Source: Arion vulgaris (Eukaryota > Mollusca > Gastropoda > Stylommatophora > Arionidae). Taken from it: a stretch of 64,000 nt of DNA. The DNA lies in NCBI GenBank assembly GCA_020796225.1, contig CM036767.1, positions 14,784,927 to 14,848,926 on the forward strand, in the 5' to 3' direction. The notes beneath the pieces were generated by a model. The model ran no database searches, was not told where the DNA came from, and saw only the letters and a program-made list of their open reading frames with translations. Positions 20,329 through 30,669 of this stretch are shown in pieces (position 1 is the stretch's first letter; each line of letters begins with the position of its first letter). The position numbers and the translations under genes are program-made.

Positions 20329-20705
20329 TCTAGATCAACAGCGTAGGTAAGAAGAAGACATGAATGGTCTATTCCAGTGTTTCCCAATTTTATTTTGCCA
20401 TGCCCCACCTAAGCCTTTCTAAAATTTCATATGCCCTGCCCCCTATGTAACATATACATAATTTTTAAAAATTGAACTGTTCACTAAAGAAACTTAAATG
20501 AGAGGTTTTAGGAATAAATCACTAGGAAATTGTTGAGGTAACACAGTAAGTAAATTTTCAAAACATATAATGGAGAACTGAAATTCAAGTACTTATATGC
20601 CCCCCTTAACAATCAAATTGCCCCTTGTCGGGCGTGGGCCCCACGTTGAAAAAAAAAACTGGTCTAGATCAACTGCGTAGGTAAGAAAAAGATAGGAATG
20701 GTCTA
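20329..20705. mobile_element. hAT-4-like MITE with 43-bp flanking repeat
   Basis: Core 20374-20662 starts CCAGTGTTTCCCAATTTT and ends AAAAAAAAAACTGG. It is bracketed by a 43-bp direct repeat (20329-20371 and 20663-20705, TCTAGATCAACAGCGTAGGT…GGTCTA) with five mismatches. That is far longer than a hAT TSD, so the flank was duplicated by another process. Confidence 0.55.
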
Positions 20706-21084
20706 CTTTCTTATATTTCATACTGGTCATTCCATCCACAACAACACATTAGAAATAACCCCTGCCAGATTCCAGAACATCTGTCAGACGGAACACTCCT
20801 ATTTTATCATAAAAAATCCTGTCCTTTTTGTATTTCTTTCGTTCTTTTAACATCTGGATTACCCCCAGGCTCCGGTGAATTATTTCCCCCGCTCAACGGT
20901 GCCATTACCTTCTCTCTCTCACGTCTTGGCAGGTGTAGTGCTTCACCCTTGCCCAGCTGATGTTTGTAGAATGAACCTTGGCGTGTATAGCATAAACGTA
21001 TACAGTATGACTGTACGGTAGATACCTCATTTATCGGTATACATACTTCAATTTGTAATTTAATTTTAATACTATATGGAACTA
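20706..21084. other. Unassigned stretch
   Basis: T-rich with no shared repeat, frame or RNA-gene box recognised. Confidence 0.35.
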
Positions 21085-21300
21085 ACTATATGAGTGACTA
21101 GAGAAAATAATCTTGGAAGGAATGGTGCATGGAAAAAGAATGAGAGGAAGACCTAGAAGACGATGGGTGCAAGATGTCACTGACGATCTGAGAATGACTG
21201 CTGCTGACGCTGGTCAACTTGCACAGAACAGAGAGTTTTTCAGGACTGCTGTCATGGGAGCCAAGTTCCGGAAGGGACAAGCTACTTGATGATGACGTCT
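21085..21300 (+). pseudogene. LINE-M-related tail
   Basis: The translation reads KIILEGMVHGKRMRGRPRRR, WVQDVTDDLRMTAADAGQ and LAQNREFFRTAVMGAKF, then a GATGATGAC end. Same architecture as LINE-M but a distinct sublineage. Confidence 0.75.
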
Positions 21301-21339
21301 ATATGAAACTGCAAGTTATATAGTATTAAAACTAAATTA

Positions 21340-21800
21340 CAAATTGTCATTCCAATGTTGTATTAATCTGAACATATGCCAGCGAGAGTTGGAAAATGAC
21401 TGATATAGAAAGTAAGTTGAATGCATTTGCCAATAGATGTTTGCGAAAAATAATGTACATAAAATGGAACGAATTCAGGAGAAGTGATGAAATCAGAGAA
21501 ATGTCTGGTCAACAACTAGTAATAACTGTTATAAGAAGGAGAAGATGGAGATATGTTGGGCACACCTTGAGGAGAAATCATCAAAGAATATCAAAGCAGT
21601 CATTGAAGTGGGATGTAGAGGGTTCAAAAAGGAGAGGACGATCTAAAGATACCCTGAAATAAACTTTGCAAAGAGAGGCAAGACATAGCGGTCTCAGTTC
21701 CATGGAGAACCATAGCGGTCTCAGAACCCTGGAGTTCTATAGCGAGTTGCCCAGGATAGAGCGGTATGGAAAAATAGCTTCCAGACCATATGTAAAGCAT
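21340..21800 (+). pseudogene. LINE-S C-terminal tail
   Basis: The translation includes ESWKMTDIESKLNAFANRCL, RRWRYVGHTLRRNHQRISK and LKWDVEGSKRRGRSKDTLK, then a stop. Further sequence (GTTGCCCAGGATAGAGCGGT) is shared with 56215-56545. Contains about 30 bp of local duplication near 21700. Confidence 0.75.
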
Positions 21801-21841
21801 AACGGTACGAGGGGAATTATTATATTTCAATTCGACTGGAT

Positions 21842-22135
21842 GTGAAACCAGTTATGCAATTCATAAAAGAACAAAAGATTATATGGTTTGGACACCTGAC
21901 CAGAATGCCCTGGTATCGTCGACCACAGAGAGCCACACAGAAAAAGTATAATGAGTACAAGGCAAGAGGAAGACCACACAAAAGATGGAGCAACGGCATC
22001 AAGAACAGTCTTACAAACATGAATATCAGCTTACAAAGTGCCTTAAAAAAAAGCACACACAAGATTACTACGTTTCACCCCAACACTTCTATAAAGAAGT
22101 AAATGGTGGAAGAGAAGAAGAAGAATTCGACGACC
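21842..22135 (+). pseudogene. LINE-W tail variant
   Basis: The translation VKPVMQFIKEQKIIWFGHLT then KARGRPHKRWSNGIKNSL, ending AGAAGAAGAAGAA. The 56565-56785 copy matches it to the end, including AACATTTCTATAAAGAAG-type 3' sequence. Confidence 0.75.
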
Positions 22136-22184
22136 TGGCATATACTTTCTCTATTTATCTCTCTAGCTTAAGGCACTCAGTGCA

Positions 22185-22330
22185 ACCAAAACACGTAATT
22201 ACAAAGTACTGTAGTTTTACAAATTACAAAAACAATGACAAAATACAGCAACGTTTCGACCAACAAGGCCTTTATCAAGCAAACGAACAAACAGGAGTGA
22301 CAAATTAAAATGAAACACAAATGGACGACC
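22185..22330 (-). mobile_element. Penelope-like terminal fragment
   Basis: The minus strand contains GCTTGATAAAGGCCTTGTTG then GTCGAAACGTTGCTG. GATAAAG/GAAACG is closer to a hammerhead-type core than the 10300 copy, but still imperfect. Low certainty. Confidence 0.4.
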
Positions 22331-22384
22331 AAATACAAACGTATCAGTGCAACCACAAATGCGTACTATTCTTCTCTATTATTG

Positions 22385-22565
22385 ACCGTCCTCTGTATTA
22401 TGTTTAAGCTGTGACTCATTTCTTCAGTATGTGTTCTATTGTTCTCCTCCAGGTCGTTTTGAGTCTTCCACATTTTCGTTCACTCTCTAGTGTCCATCAC
22501 AGTGCAGTTTTCGTGACACAGTTATTCTCCATGCGTATCACACGTCCATAAAGAAAACAGACAGA
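22385..22565 (-). pseudogene. LINE-P tail fragment
   Basis: The minus-strand translation reads VIRMENNCVTKTALWWTLES then CGRLKTTWRRTIEHILKK, collinear with 35085-35295 (VIRMETNFVTKTAL, GKRKRRRPKTTW). Confidence 0.65.
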
Positions 22566-22599
22566 GACCGAGAAATATCGCCAACAACTGTTCTTCTTC

Positions 22600-22975
22600 T
22601 GCGTTCTCACTAGATTGGGATTTCGGATTCTCTAATAAAGGCAGTCGTCTGCCTCAGATTATCAGCCACGCCGTACAGTTTGTCTTGGACGCTAGTGTAA
22701 GTGGACCACCTGGGGGCAGTTCTGTAGGATATAATTCCTATGATTTCTGCTTCCCGTTTGTGTCGACCTCTTCCAGCAGTAAGTTTTGGCCACCCTCGAG
22801 ATGGTAGGCCTGACATTCTTACTGCGTGGTTAAATCTCCGAGGTAGATTGGCGACCGTAGAATCCGTTATCCCATTCCTCATTGTGAGGGACTGTTGCAT
22901 CATGCGCCTTATGGCCTGGTGCATCCGTTTTCTGCAAGCATTTGTTTTGGGTTAGCATTCCCTAAAACAACTGTT
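22600..22975 (-). mobile_element. SINE-BR body without SINE-B head
   Basis: From TTCTTCTGCGTTCTCACTAG to GGTTAGCATTCCCT it matches the other BR copies in minus orientation, but at the point where they continue into a SINE-B head it runs into unrelated sequence (AAAACAACTGTTGAGGCTC). It therefore marks the module boundary. Confidence 0.75.
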
Positions 22976-23212
22976 GAGGCTCTATGCTCCACGAGGAGCG
23001 GAGATGAATAAGTAAGTAAGTATCACATGTCCGACCCATCGCCAGCATTTCATTTTGGGTGATGGTACTCAACATTCTCTTGTTGACACAAGCAAGCAGT
23101 TCTTGGTTAGAGATAGTATTTTGACCAGAACACGGGAACGATTTTCCGCACACAAATAGTATGAAGGGTGAAGAGTTTATGTGACCGCAATATTTAGATG
23201 TCCATCGCCCGA

Positions 23213-23462
23213 GTGGTTACCGGGGCCCAAATTTGGGGTGTAAAGAATAGAACCACTGTTTCCTGCCACGCATGTCGTAAGAGGCGCCTAAGGAGGTTTG
23301 GCTGAAATCGGATGCATGTGTCCTAAACGTGTAGAAGTCTATGCGTTTAGGGGCCTACCAAACCAATGTGCAACGTATACACGTTCTTGGCAAAGATCAA
23401 ACATATCACAAAGAGTGATTAACATTGGTCGTGAAGAACGAACGCAAAGAAGAAGAAGAAGA
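23213..23462 (+). mobile_element. SINE-B, full length
   Basis: CGCCCGAGTGGTTACCGGGG, GTGTAAAGAATAGAACC, GTCGTAAGAGGCGCCTAAGG, GTGATTAACATTGGTCGTG, (GAA)n. Flanks GATGTCCATC and GATGTGCATG are a probable TSD. Confidence 0.85.
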
Positions 23463-23580
23463 TGTGCATGATGTCTAGAAGAGAATGTTTCTGGATGTTC
23501 AAATCTTGCAAGATGTCTTCTTTTTAACCTTTTCTTTCCCCATTGTGTTCTAAGAATATTTGTAAGCACATGCTTGAAAA

Positions 23581-23854
23581 CCGCTGTAGCGTAGTTGTTA
23601 GTGAGCTCGCTTCGCAAGGCTGGTGGTCTAGGTTCAGCTCCCGCAATGTGCGTGGAATTTTTCGACCGCGACGGCTCTCAGGTCGACCCAGCCTCAACTG
23701 GGTACCAGACATGCTCTGGGAAAGTAAAAGCGGCTAGAGTGATGCTGACCACATCACCCATTGTGTGCGGACGGTCAATGAAAAATACAGGCCTAACACT
23801 GTATTGACCTATATACCACGAGGTATGAAAGGGTTCCTTTACTTTTTTCCTTTT
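23581..23854 (+). mobile_element. SINE-D with 13-bp TSD
   Basis: Plus-strand copy: CCGCTGTAGCGTAGTTGTTA, GGTTCAGCTCCCGC (B-box-like), CCAGCCTCAACTGGGTACC, CGAGGTATGAAAGGGTTCC. ACATGCTTGAAAA at 23568-23580 and 23855-23867 is a perfect TSD. Confidence 0.9.
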
Positions 23855-23916
23855 ACATGCTTGAAAAAAAAAATGATTTTCTTTCTGTGTGTATATTTTA
23901 AAATATTTTCATAATT

Positions 23917-24178
23917 TTTCTTCTTCTTTGAACGCTCCACATCAAACACTTGTTAACCACTCTGTGTGATTTGTATGTGATCTGAGTCTACGAGCGATTG
24001 TACGTTGTGTCAGTTATGAGTCTACAAGTAAGCCAGCACATCCGATTTCTGCGACGCTTTGTATTTACTAGGGTAGCTTCCATAGGCCCCTACCTCAGTC
24101 GAATCTTACGACATGCCTTGTAGGTAGTAGTGTTACTATTCTTTGCTCACCTTGTTAGCCCAAGCAATACACAGGCGA
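23917..24178 (-). mobile_element. SINE-C
   Basis: Complete minus-strand copy from (TTC)n to GCAATACACAGGCGAG. Separated from SINE-D by about 50 bp of T/A-rich sequence. Confidence 0.8.
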
Positions 24179-24299
24179 GATTTTTTTTCAGACGTTTCAA
24201 CACATATTTAAAAAACATTAAAACTGCCATAAAACAGTTTAATAAAAACATTAAGTGTATTTATATTATACATTTTATATATAAACATACTATCTATCT

Positions 24300-25137
24300 C
24301 AGCGTTTCCCAAACTAAGGCACGCGGACTCCCGGTGGCCCGTGAGGTACTCATAGGTGGTCATCGAGCGCTTGAAGAAATATTATGATCTTTGACATTTC
24401 AAACAGAAATATAAATTTTAAGAACATGTATAAAAAAAACAGTGATAAACTATTTTCGCTGCGAAATCAAAGGACCCTGACCAGACCGGAGTCTAAATGT
24501 CTGATAGGACAAAATTATAGATCTTTTTGAAATTTCCCACAGTTTCAGAAATTGGAGGCAGCTTGACTGTTAGTGTGGTGTAATAATAACTCCAACGATA
24601 GAAGAATAAAATTTAAGTAAGTAATTGGCTGAAACGATCTTGAAAAAGAAATGACAAATAACGTTGGCGTGCATCGGATTTTGCTACAATACATTTTGGC
24701 TGAGCTTCAGGATAGATCGCTGGCTAAAATTGAAACGCAAATGTACTGATGATGTTAATGATCGCGCGTTGTTTTTTTTCCCGATCCAGAAGCACTTGAG
24801 CATTCAGCTCTTCGGCTCGGTGCCATGAACGCCGTGAATCTGGTCAACCTGTGACTTTTCTGCCAGACCACGAAATTGAACCCGCACTGACAGAGGACTA
24901 GTCACCCGCAGTCCAACGCGCTACGAACACGCTGGATCAGGCGGGCGCGCGTCTTGTTTAAGGCACAAGGAAACATCTTCCTGTTTACTAAAATGTTAAA
25001 TTGCACACATTTTACTATTGTTAACACACGGATAATTCCTTCCTCTCCATTTTCATATATATAAACTTTTGGGGGACCGGGGCAGCAAAATGTATTTAAA
25101 ATGGGGTCTGCAGTAATGCAAAGTTTGGGAACCGTTG
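24300..25137. mobile_element. hAT-3 element with perfect 8-bp TSD
   Basis: Starts CAGCGTTTCCCAAACT and ends AGTTTGGGAACCGTTG, inverted with few mismatches. ATCTATCT lies at 24292-24299 and 25138-25145. 838 bp including a nested SINE-A; no transposase frame seen, so non-autonomous. Its 3' end seeds the 69-bp satellite. Confidence 0.85.
24770..24944 (-). mobile_element. SINE-A inside hAT-3
   Basis: Minus strand, diverged: CCGATCCAGAAGCACTTGAG, one GGCTCGGTGCCATGA block, AATTGAACCCGC (B box complement), CAACGCGCTACGAACACGC. Flanked by GCGCGT on both sides. Younger than hAT-3. Confidence 0.8.
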
Positions 25138-26210
25138 ATCTATCTACATCTACGCATCAACAAACAGGACGTCGGACCGAAGTAATGCAAAGTTTGGGTA
25201 CCGTTGATCTATCTACATCTACGCATCAACAAACAGGACGTCGGACCGAAGTAATGCAAAGTTTGGGTACCGTTGATCTATCTACATCTACGCATCAACA
25301 AACAGGACGTCGGACCGAAGTAATGCAAAGTTTGGGTACCGTTGATCTTTCTACATCTACGCATCAACAAACAGGACGTCGGACCGAAGTAATGCAAAGT
25401 TTAGGAACCGTTGATCTATCTACATCTACGCATCAACAAACAGGACGTCGGACCGAAGTAATGCAAAGTTTAGGAACCGTTGATCTATCTACATCTACGC
25501 ATCAACAAACAGGACGTCGGACCGAAGTAATGCAAAGTTTGGGAAGCGTTGATCTATCTACATCTACGCATCAACAAACAGGACGTCGGACCGAAGTAAT
25601 GCAAAGTTTGGGTACCGTTGATCTATCTACATCTACGCATCAACAAACAGGACGTCGGACCGAAGTAATGCAAAGTTTGGGAACCGTTGATCTATCTACA
25701 TCTACACATCAACAAACAGGACGTCGGACCGAAGTAATACAAAGTTTGGGAAACGTTGATCTATCTACATCTACACATCAACAAACAGGACGTCGGACCG
25801 AGGTAATGCAAAGTTTGGGAACCGTTGATCTATCTACATCTACACATCAACAAACAGGACGTCGGACCGATGTAATGCAAAGTTTGGGAACCGTTGATCT
25901 ATCTACATCCACACATCAACAAACAGGACGTCGGACCGAGGTAATGCAAAGTTTGGGAACCGTTGATCTATCTACATCTACGCATCAACAAACAGGACGT
26001 CGGACCGAAGTAATACAAAGTTTGGGAAACGTTGATCTATCTACATCTACGCATCAACAAACAGGACGTCGGACCGAGGTAATGCAAAGTTTGGGAACCG
26101 TTGATCTATCTACATCTACGCATCAACAAACAGGACGTCGGACCGAGGTAATGCAAAGTTTGGGAACCGTTGATCTATCTACATCTACGCATCAACAAAC
26201 AGGACGTCGG
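25112..26210 (+). repeat. 69-bp satellite built on the hAT-3 3' end
   Basis: Sixteen units, each GTAATGCAAAGTTTGGGAAC, then CGTTGATCTATCTACATC, TACGCATCAACAAACAGGAC and GTCGGACCGAA. The first half is the hAT-3 terminus plus its TSD. Units 10 and 14 share ATACAAAG…GGAAACG variants, a four-unit higher-order step. A 410-codon frame (25101-26333) reads through only because 69 is divisible by 3; I do not regard it as a gene. Confidence 0.95.
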
Positions 26211-26481
26211 ATTTTATTGGGAAAGACTCCAAGAATCAACGGGAAGTTTTTTATTTTTTTTAAAAAAAAGGTAAAATTTTTAAAGATCGGAAACAAACCA
26301 ATTACACATGTTTATTTTGTTGGGAGTTTTTGAGCCGTCAAGCGTTGTTCAAAGGTTAAGTATTTGTTGTTGATTCGTGTGTGTTGTAGAGGTGGTTGAG
26401 TGTGCATCCATCATATTGTGTTAGGTATTTATTTGATGCTGTCTCTTCATCTAATCTTTCTTGTGTAGTAAGACCAGATCT

Positions 26482-26738
26482 ATCTCGCCCGAGTGGTTCC
26501 CGGGGCCCAAATTTGGGGTGTAAAGAATAGAACCACTGTTACCTGCCATGCATGTCGTAAGAGGCGACTAAGGAGGTTTGGCTGAAATCGGATGCATGTG
26601 TCCTAAGCGTGTAGAAGTCTATGTGTTTAGGGGCCTACCAAACTAATGTGCAATGTATACACGTTCTTGGCAAAGATCAAACATATCACAAAGAATGATT
26701 AAAATTGGTCGTAAAGAACGAACGCAAAGAAGAAGAGA
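26482..26738 (+). mobile_element. SINE-B with 11-bp TSD
   Basis: Full-length; AGACCAGATCT at 26471-26481 and 26739-26749 is a perfect TSD. Internal GTCGTAAGAGGCGACTAAGG is the family consensus. Confidence 0.9.
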
Positions 26739-26769
26739 AGACCAGATCTTTTACTGTTGGAGGATCGTC

Positions 26770-27006
26770 AGTGTGTGGGCCTGCAAGGGAGCAAAGAATA
26801 GTAACACTGCCACCTATAAGGCATGTCGTAAGAGGCGACTGCGGTAGGGGCCTAGGGAAGCTACCCTAGTAAATAAAAAGCGTCGCAGAAATCGGATGTG
26901 CTGGCATACTTGTAGGCGCATAACTGGCACAACGTACAGCCGTTCTTAGGCTCAGATCACATACAAATCACACAGAGTGGTTAACAAATGGTCAATATAG
27001 AGCGGT
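26770..27006 (+). mobile_element. SINE-C, plus strand
   Basis: GTGTGGGCCTGCAAGGGAGC, AAAGAATAGTAACACTGCC, GTCGTAAGAGGCGACTGCGG, CTACCCTAGTAAATAAAAAG, CACAGAGTGGTTAACAAATG, then AAGAAGAA. Lies about 30 bp after SINE-B, so the two related heads can be compared side by side. Confidence 0.85.
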
Positions 27007-27007
27007 C

Positions 27008-27215
27008 GAAAAAGAAGAATTGTTGTAGGTTAGAAGGCATGGTTCCTGGCGTACGAGGCAGTGGACAACCAAGAAGAAGGTGGCAGCAGGACATCAAAGA
27101 AACCTTGAACATGACGCTGGAGGAGGAGGGAGAGCTTGCTAGAGACAGAAAGTTTTTCAGACGCGTTGTGATGAAAGGAACGTTCCACAAGGGACATGCT
27201 ACTACTTGAGGTTAG
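27008..27215 (+). pseudogene. LINE-M-related tail
   Basis: The translation reads LEGMVPGVRGSGQPRRRWQQ, DIKETLNMTLEEEGELAR, DRKFFRRVVMKGTFHKG. The GRPRRRW block is degraded (GSGQPRRRW). Starts immediately after the SINE-C tail. Confidence 0.7.
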
Positions 27216-27510
27216 ATCGAGTTCCTAGCCCTATCGGAGACGGACGATAAAACATAGGTCCCGTGTTCAAATTGAGCACGTAAAAGAACCCTTGGCAGTT
27301 CAAAATCGAAAAGAGCAGGCTGGAAATCCGCTACCCGGGGCAAAACCCATTAGAAAGATTAACAATCAAATTCCTACAAAATTCTCACCATCTTCAAAAT
27401 GACATCGGGGACCCTCGGCACTGCCGCTGAGATCATCATGTGTAAGAAAGAGATCGGAGCACACATGGTTACTCACCGAAGTGCAATGATGATGGTCCTA
27501 TCAATCAATC
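27216..27510 (+). mobile_element. SINE-F body, head lost
   Basis: GATCGAGTTCCTAGCCCTAT, GGAGACGGACGATAAAACAT, ACTGCCGCTGAGATC, ATGGTTACTCACCGAAGTGC. Reverse-complement of 36285-36700. No tRNA-like head. Confidence 0.75.
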
Positions 27511-27639
27511 AGATTCGAAGTAGCAACTGACTCATAACATGACCAGATCATTTTGCACGTTTTCTAAGGTTGTTTTTAGGCCAAGTATTGATTTAATATC
27601 AATATCAATAAAACCAAGAAACGTAGTGAAGACCATCTA

Positions 27640-28318
27640 TATTTGAATACACAAAAACAAAAATCATGTCAACTGACAAAGAAAAAGGCTCACCTAACAT
27701 CCAAGTAAACAATGAAGAACTCCAATGTGTGAGAGCTACGAATATCTGGGCTCAATAATTAACAATAACGGTGACTGCTCCAAAGAGATCTCAAGAAGAT
27801 TGGCAATAACAGTCAAGAAGTTAAACACAATGAAGAACATGTGGCAAAGCACCAGCAAAATACTAAAATTAAAAATATTGAGAGCATGCATTTTCCCAGT
27901 GGCTTCTTATGAGTGTGAATCATGGACTATTACACAAAAATTAAGAACGAAAATCCAGTCCTTCGAAACTAAATGCTACAGAAAGATCCTACGAATACCA
28001 TGGAAAAAAAAAAAGAAAGAACACTGATGTCCTGAAAGAACTAAATGTTAAAGAGAATTGGCTGATAAACAACATACTATACAGAAAATTACATACTTTG
28101 GTCACATCAAGCGTCACGATGGCCTGGAAAGAACAATTCTAGAGCGCAGGGTCCCAGGACGCAGAGGCAGACCAAGAAGAAGATGGCTACAAGATATTAA
28201 AGAAACCATGAACATGACCATCGACGAAGTGGGTGAACTGGCAAGAGACAGAGTGGATTTCAGATGTGCTGCAAAGAGAGCAACGTCCTATAAAGGATAC
28301 GCACCTTGATGATGATGA
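27640..28318 (+). pseudogene. LINE-M, longest coding remnant
   Basis: The translation reads CESYEYLGSIINNNGDCSKE (RT thumb region), FPVASYECESWTITQKLR, CYRKILRIPW, then a frameshift at a run of A at 28004-28012, then ITYFGHIKRHDGLERTILE, RRGRPRRRWLQDIKETMNM and CAAKRATSYKGYAP stop, with a (GATGAT)n end. The catalytic YADD region is absent. Confidence 0.85.
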
Positions 28319-28475
28319 TTGATTTAATTGCACCGGGTTTCCAGTATATGACTTGTTCTTTCTCCGGAGACATGGCACGCGACCTGACGAAAGTATTTCC
28401 ACAAACTCCGCAGTTCCAGCAATAATCCTGCAAAACAAACCCTTAAAAATGGGGTCTCCATAGCCGGACCCGTTA
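28319..28475 (-). mobile_element. SINE-E, minus copy of an inverted pair
   Basis: GATTTAATTGCACCGGGTTTCC and CGGAGACATGGCACGCGACC in minus orientation; the head is degraded near 28460. Confidence 0.6.
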
Positions 28476-28662
28476 CCTTGCGTTCTGAGGTCAGGGGTTG
28501 AAATACGGAACACATTGTTCCGTTCACGTGTTCCATTTTCTCCGGGGACACCTAGGATTCTTGATAGAGTACGGAGTTAGTGCACTACTTTTGGCAGATT
28601 GGAGTGCGGAAAGCGACCGAGCCAAATAGGAAAACCTAGTGCAATGAAGTCATTCTTTCCTC
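28476..28662 (+). mobile_element. SINE-E, plus copy of an inverted pair
   Basis: TTCTCCGGGGACACCTAGGA, GTTAGTGCACTACTTTTGGC, CTAGTGCAATGAAGTCA. Adjoins the minus copy, so the transcript could fold into a SINE hairpin. Confidence 0.6.
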
Positions 28663-28679
28663 CATTAGTCTTTTATTTA

Positions 28680-28810
28680 TCTATTTATGTGAACAATATA
28701 AAGAAAAGCTGGAGGGAGTTGCAGGAGATAGCTAGAGATAGGAAGACTTGGTATGAGTTGGTTGAGGGCTTATGTCCCAATCCGGGTTCAAAAGACAGAG
28801 AGAGATAGTT
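28680..28810 (+). pseudogene. LINE-Q terminal codons
   Basis: The translation reads NIKKSWRELQEIARDRKTWY then ELVEGLCPNPGSKDRER stop. This is the intact last stretch of the LINE-Q ORF, 5' truncated. Confidence 0.75.
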
Positions 28811-28915
28811 ACTAATAAACAAGTTAAAATTAGTGATAATATTTAACATTGGCGCAGAGAAATCAATACCGAGTATGTCACTAGAAGGCAGTCTTGCAAC
28901 CGTTAAGATGTAGAT

Positions 28916-28955
28916 TTATAGGGGGTCTTTGTGGTGTAGAGGTTAGTGTAGCTGG
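28916..28955 (+). mobile_element. SINE-F head fragment
   Basis: GGGGGTCTTTGTGGTGTAGA then GGTTAGTGTAG reproduces the tRNA-like start of the 36285-36832 copy and stops. Confidence 0.5.
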
Positions 28956-30253
28956 GAATAGGATACCAGTTTTTTGTCTTCCTTTATTCTTAGTCCCAAG
29001 CTTCAACTAGTCGCGTATTTTCAATGAAACAAAGGGGTAACCATATACCTGGTCTGGGGGCGTATAATAACAGACCAGATATGTTAGTAAGGTTTTTTTT
29101 TCCTTAACTAGAAGTGAACTTTATGCTCTGTTTTTCTTTCTCATGCAGCCAAGTTAAGGTTAATAGTATTCTTTTTTTTAGAAACGTTTGGGTGATTGTC
29201 CGGTCACGATATCAATTAGACGGGTTTTTCCAACCAACAACCAGATTTGACCGTGAGAATGTACTAACAGGACAATGACTGATTTGGAAACAAAGAAAAA
29301 AGTCATATGTTAAATAGAATGGATTTGGATCATAGGGACACACTTGGCAGACACACTTCACAGATATATTCAGCGATTTAGATGGACAGAGAGGTACCCA
29401 GGAACAGGCAGTGAGGGTAGTCTGAGACAGTTACAGACAGAAAGAATTGACTAGTCAAGAAGTGTAGTCTAGAATTTTTTGTTTTTTTGTTTCCGATCCA
29501 GAAGCACTTGAGCTTTTTCAGCTCTTCGGCTCGGTGCCATGGACATCGTAACCCTTCGGTTCGGTGCCACGAACACCGTAAATCTGGGGAATCTGTGGCT
29601 TTTTCTGCCATCCCGTGGAATTGAACCCGCACACACAGAGGATAGTCACCCGTAGTCCAACGCGCTACGAACACGCTGGGCAGACGGGCGTAGTCTAGAA
29701 TAAGAGACACACAGTTAATATTCGCCAGCAGACAGACTAGAAGAGATACACATACTAGCTAGAGAACACAACATTAAAGAACAGATTGATTCAGCGATTC
29801 AGAAGGGCTGAGACAGACCAAAGGGACAGTCAGTGTAGGTAGTCCTGAGACAGATAGACTTAAACAGTCAATATTCGCCAGTCAGAAAGAGTGAAGAGTC
29901 AAACACAGAAAGATTCGTCTATTCAGGAAGTGTAGTCTACAGCAGACGGAGTCTTGCGTAGAGACAGACCCAGCGACAGGTCTGAGACAATCACAGAGGT
30001 TATAAGTCTTATAACAGTTAACACTTATGCTTTAGTCAGAGAGAACCGTCTCCCTACTAACTCGGAAGTCTTCAATCTCACCAAATAAATCCAACCATAT
30101 AGAGAACATAGATTAACACCATCGATCTGAGACAACCGTCTCCCAATGACTTTAAAGTTTATATCATCACCGAAGAGATAGTTTTGGAGACTCTCCAGCG
30201 AGGCCGAATCAAGTTGTGTCTTACTTCCAGTGGAGATAAGTTAAGGTTGAACT
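28956..30253. other. Degenerate about 110-bp repeats (with nested SINE-A)
   Basis: Three diverged blocks (near 29370, 29790 and 29900) share AGGAAGTGTAGTCTA-, GGTAGTCTGAGACAG- and AATATTCGCCAG-type motifs. They may be subrepeats of an old LTR or satellite; I cannot identify one. The rest is unassigned. Confidence 0.4.
29476..29689 (-). mobile_element. SINE-A with 12-bp TSD
   Basis: Complete two-block minus copy. GTAGTCTAGAAT at 29464-29475 and 29690-29701 is a perfect TSD. Confidence 0.9.
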
Positions 30254-30266
30254 ATAGGTATGTTTG

Positions 30267-30502
30267 AGAGCCGATGTAGCGTAGTTGTTAGTGAACTCGC
30301 TTCGCAAGGATGGTGGCTTGGGTTCAGCTCCCGCAATGTGCGTGAAATTTGTCTCGACCGCGACGGCTCTCAGGTCAGCTGGTTAGCCTCAACTGGGTAC
30401 CAGACATGCTCTGGGAAAGTAAATCGTGTCATCGACGGTCAATGAAAAATACAGGCCTAACACTGTATTAACCTATATACCACTAGGTATGAAAGGGTTC
30501 CC
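30267..30502 (+). mobile_element. SINE-D with 13-bp TSD, internal deletion
   Basis: Head GATGTAGCGTAGTTGTTAGT is intact. The segment between CTGGGAAAGTAAA and GACGGTCAATG is shortened by about 35 bp relative to 23581-23854. TSD ATAGGTATGTTTG at 30254-30266 and 30503-30515. Confidence 0.88.
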
Positions 30503-30669
30503 ATAGGTATGTTTGTGTAGAGTATAATGTATACGGGGAAATTACTTAAACATTTTTAAGTTAGAGACATTCTTTTATGTGTTAAATGTTTGGTTGTATA
30601 TATTTATTTGGTTGTGTTTATGTTATTTGTAGTGATGTATTTTTTGAAGAAAAAAGGATTTAAATAAAT

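Noticed and set aside
25101..26333. 410-codon open frame as a repeat-protein gene
   Set aside because: It is coextensive with a 69-bp satellite seeded by the hAT-3 end, the unit length is divisible by 3, and the non-repeat ends have no motif.
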